Shown piece by piece: positions 61,810-64,000 of a stretch of 64,000 nucleotides of DNA. Position numbers and translations under genes: made by a program. The stretch is taken from contig WPIO01000058.1 in NCBI GenBank assembly GCA_009760855.2, positions 1,580,001 through 1,644,000 of the forward strand, read 5' to 3'. The first letter of the stretch is position 1; every line of letters begins with the position of its first letter. The DNA comes from Cristatella mucedo (lineage: Eukaryota; Bryozoa; Phylactolaemata; Cristatellidae). Below the pieces are notes generated by a model. That model worked only from the letters and a program-made list of their open reading frames with translations. It made no database searches and had not been told where the DNA came from.

Positions 61810-62628
61810 CGTTAGGGTGCTTACTCGGTTCGTGCAAGACTCTGCAGCTGCGCTTGTCTGTCGCGAACGCCGCAGCAGCCGCATTCTCGCCACTTCTCAA
61901 TTTTTTTCGCACTGGCTACCCATCGAGCGGCGTATCGACTTTAGCATCGACCGGCACTCACCTTTGGCCTGCACGTTCGTTCTCTCGCTCCGGCCGATCC
62001 GTCTGGAATACCTCATTGCCAGGCCTCCCAGTCTCTCGAGCAGCCAGCGCGTTGGCGTTCGGATCTAGCGCGTGAGTGGCAATTTAAAGCCGCGCCTTCA
62101 TAAATCCACGCATTGAACGCCTGCGTCCGTGTACGACGAGTCTGAATGGCTCAATCGGTAAATCAAACGGCGCTCACCCGGACACAGATCGCGTGCGGCG
62201 TCATTTCCCGCCCTCAGAGGGGGGGGGGACTTTTATTTCTGCGTTCAGTACCGCGAAGGACGTAGGGCTTACGGCCGCTCTGAATTTGAAATTACAAGAA
62301 ATTACCATCATGTGCTCCTCTGACTCCGGTCAAACTAGCCTAAAATCTACTGGAACTGTGCGTCTACGGCTCAAAATCGAGGAACTCACTCCCGACTGAG
62401 AGCATGTTGTATGGTGACTCAATCGAATCTGAATCGATGCAGAAGACGCACCTGCTTCTGACAGCCTTTGCTCCCTTTTTCAGCGGTCCGTCCTTTGTGG
62501 GCTTGTGCGTGCTTAAACTGTGTATGTTAGAACTCGTTAGACACGTTTCCTGCCAGCATGCGTTAACTGTCTAGAAAGCGATTTGGCTCGCTACGGGTGC
62601 TATACAAGTATTTTGGTCATTATTACTA
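61810..62628 (+). mobile_element. L2/CR1-like LINE 3' copy in CpG-rich DNA, interrupted by a SINE
   Basis: The ORF reads LTRFVQDSAAALVCRERRSS, then HWLPIERRIDF. A tRNA-like segment (62143-62225, CTCAATCGGTAAATC, TCGCGTGCGG) lies within it. The tail is CTAGAAAGCGATTTGGCTCG, CTACGGGTGCTATAC, then (ATT)-like sequence. The ORF is rich in CpG compared with other copies. Confidence 0.7.
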
Positions 62629-64000
62629 CCAATTTCATTATGATCCACGAACGCGCACCCTTTGATTTCTGCTCACTTCGCGGAAAGAGAATATGCCAAC
62701 GAGGGAATCGCCTACGGTAACTTGAAACCTATGGAAGGGCGGGGCCGCAGGTCAAGCGCTCGCCAGGTGTGCAGCGTCAGTTTGGAATGCTGCCGCTGCG
62801 ATGAGGGGGGTGGGGAGCCGGTGGCGGCGGCGGCTGGGACGGCACCGCGCTGCTAATGCAGTGCGCTGGCTGGCGGCGCAGCCCTGCTGCGCCCCCAGGT
62901 GCTACGCCGACCGGTCTGGACGGCGCTGCACGGCTGGCAGCTAACGAATTGTCAAGGCTAACGCGCCCATGCGAAAGCCCGGCAGATCTTGCGTTCTTGT
63001 GACCTGTGCACAATGAAAAGTGCATGCATACCAGTTCCGCATGTGCGACGAGCAGATACTGGAAGCTATAGCCGGCGACCATTCCGCCGACAACCCGCGT
63101 ATGAGCGCCTCGCTGCCTGAACCCGCCCGCCCGCCAGCGCGCCGCTGCCGCACAAATGGACGCGCGTAGCCATTAGTCAAGCTCGCCAACGTCTGTTGTT
63201 TACTCGCTCTTGCAGGCTGAAGCAGAGGCGCGCCAGCGTGCCGACGGCGCCGCCGCTGTATCCCGGCCCGGGATGCAGCCCAGCGAGCCGCGGAGAACCT
63301 ATTAGTATTGCCTCTACCGGGAAGCTGTCTCGCTAGGCAGCAATTCATTTGAATTCTCGATCCGCGCAATCTGCGGATCCCAGATTAGGGCTGCATTTCG
63401 CTCGCGCACGCGTGCGCGCGCTCGCGAGCTCATTACGAAAGCTTCTCGCTCGTGCCTCGCTTTAGCCTGCCCGGATGCTTGGCCTAAGCTGCGCTCGGAG
63501 GAAGCTTAGCTCCGCGGCTAGGTGACGGCAGCAATCGTCGGAATCTTGGGGGCGAGGTCTTCAAACTCTGTCGCGTGCAACGCACTGATTTCTAACCAGC
63601 GAGTCTTCGTAGTCGACCAAGAGAGTTGCCTCGCTGCGCCGGCGGCGCGACTCCGTCTCACAGCGCAGCGGCGGTGCGTTAGAACGACGCCCGTTCGCCT
63701 CGCAAAGCTCGTGAGCCCAATTCTAGTATGAGCTGGACTGATACGGTGGTGCTTGCTAAAGCGGCGGCACGATTTAGACCGATGCCCTTTACATTACGGC
63801 ACGAGCTGGTGTTCGTCGCTGCCGCGTTCCTGCTACTGGCGGCTGCTAACTGCGTGGTGCCCTGGTGCAAGTGCACCTACAAGTAACCGTAGTCGTGTAA
63901 CAAAGTTCAAGCGCCGCCCCGGTATTCGTCTCTCGGCGGCTGAGACAAGCACCGTTGCGAGCGTTGTGCTTAATAATAATGATGATAGTAATAGTAATAC
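62629..64000. other. GC-rich right end, one small membrane-type frame
   Basis: No recognised gene. Short frames follow a splice-like CTCTTGCAG at 63215 (AEAEARQRADGAAA) and at 63037 (MCDEQILEAIAGDHSADNPR), both unsupported. The last 30 bases (AATAATAATGATGATAG) look like the start of another LINE tail. Confidence 0.35.
63728..63886 (+). CDS. Possible 52-residue membrane microprotein, unrecognised
   Basis: ATG at 63728 to TAA at 63884. MSWTDTVVLAKAAARFRPMP leads into a hydrophobic segment (ELVFVAAAFLLLAAANCVV) and a short Cys-containing tail PWCKCTYK. One membrane span or an uncleaved signal is visible. No homologue is recalled. Chance remains a fair explanation at this length. Confidence 0.25.
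   Translation: MSWTDTVVLAKAAARFRPMPFTLRHELVFVAAAFLLLAAANCVVPWCKCTYK

Overview
This is eukaryotic DNA from a bilaterian animal. Coding exons are small and separated by kilobase-scale introns with GT/AG borders. There are tRNA-derived SINEs, non-LTR (LINE) retrotransposon copies and very long microsatellites, and the recognisable genes are animal families (SNX13, an LRAT-domain protein, a GAS1-like receptor). I see no bacterial operon structure, CRISPR array or viral genome. The phylum cannot be fixed from sequence alone. A repeat-rich invertebrate is my inference.

Layout. (1) Positions 1-27063, + strand: the 3' two thirds of a SNX13 (sorting nexin-13) gene. I place twelve exons whose splice phases all join into one 560-residue reading frame: RGS domain, PX domain, linker, then Nexin_C domain and stop. 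The 5' end (membrane anchor and PXA domain) lies left of the window. The introns hold two LINE families, two SINE families, a ~490-bp foldback element and several microsatellites. (2) Positions 28159-28894, - strand: the last exon of an LRAT/NlpC-P60-domain gene, convergent with SNX13. (3) About 29 to 52 kb: mostly decayed LINE and SINE copies in AT-rich DNA, with a CpG-rich island at 38.4-40.3 kb that has promoter-like motifs and small open frames. (4) About 52.9-53.4 kb, - strand: a coding-looking stretch I cannot name. (5) 56.2-64 kb: GC/CpG-rich. It contains a single-exon - strand GAS1-like gene (58523-59659) with two complete ten-cysteine GDNF/GAS1 modules, flanked by extreme GA/CT tracts.

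The commonest mobile element is an L2/CR1-like LINE, with some twenty fragments and one long copy still showing reverse transcriptase motifs. Its 3' end is a short hairpin followed by (ATT)n. The tRNA-headed SINE ends in the same hairpin sequence, so the SINE is probably mobilised by this LINE. One copy carries a 91-bp insertion consisting of little more than this tail. The genes shown belong to unrelated pathways: endosome/ER-contact trafficking, lipid acyl or thiol chemistry, and Hedgehog/GDNF-type surface reception. Nothing suggests they act together.
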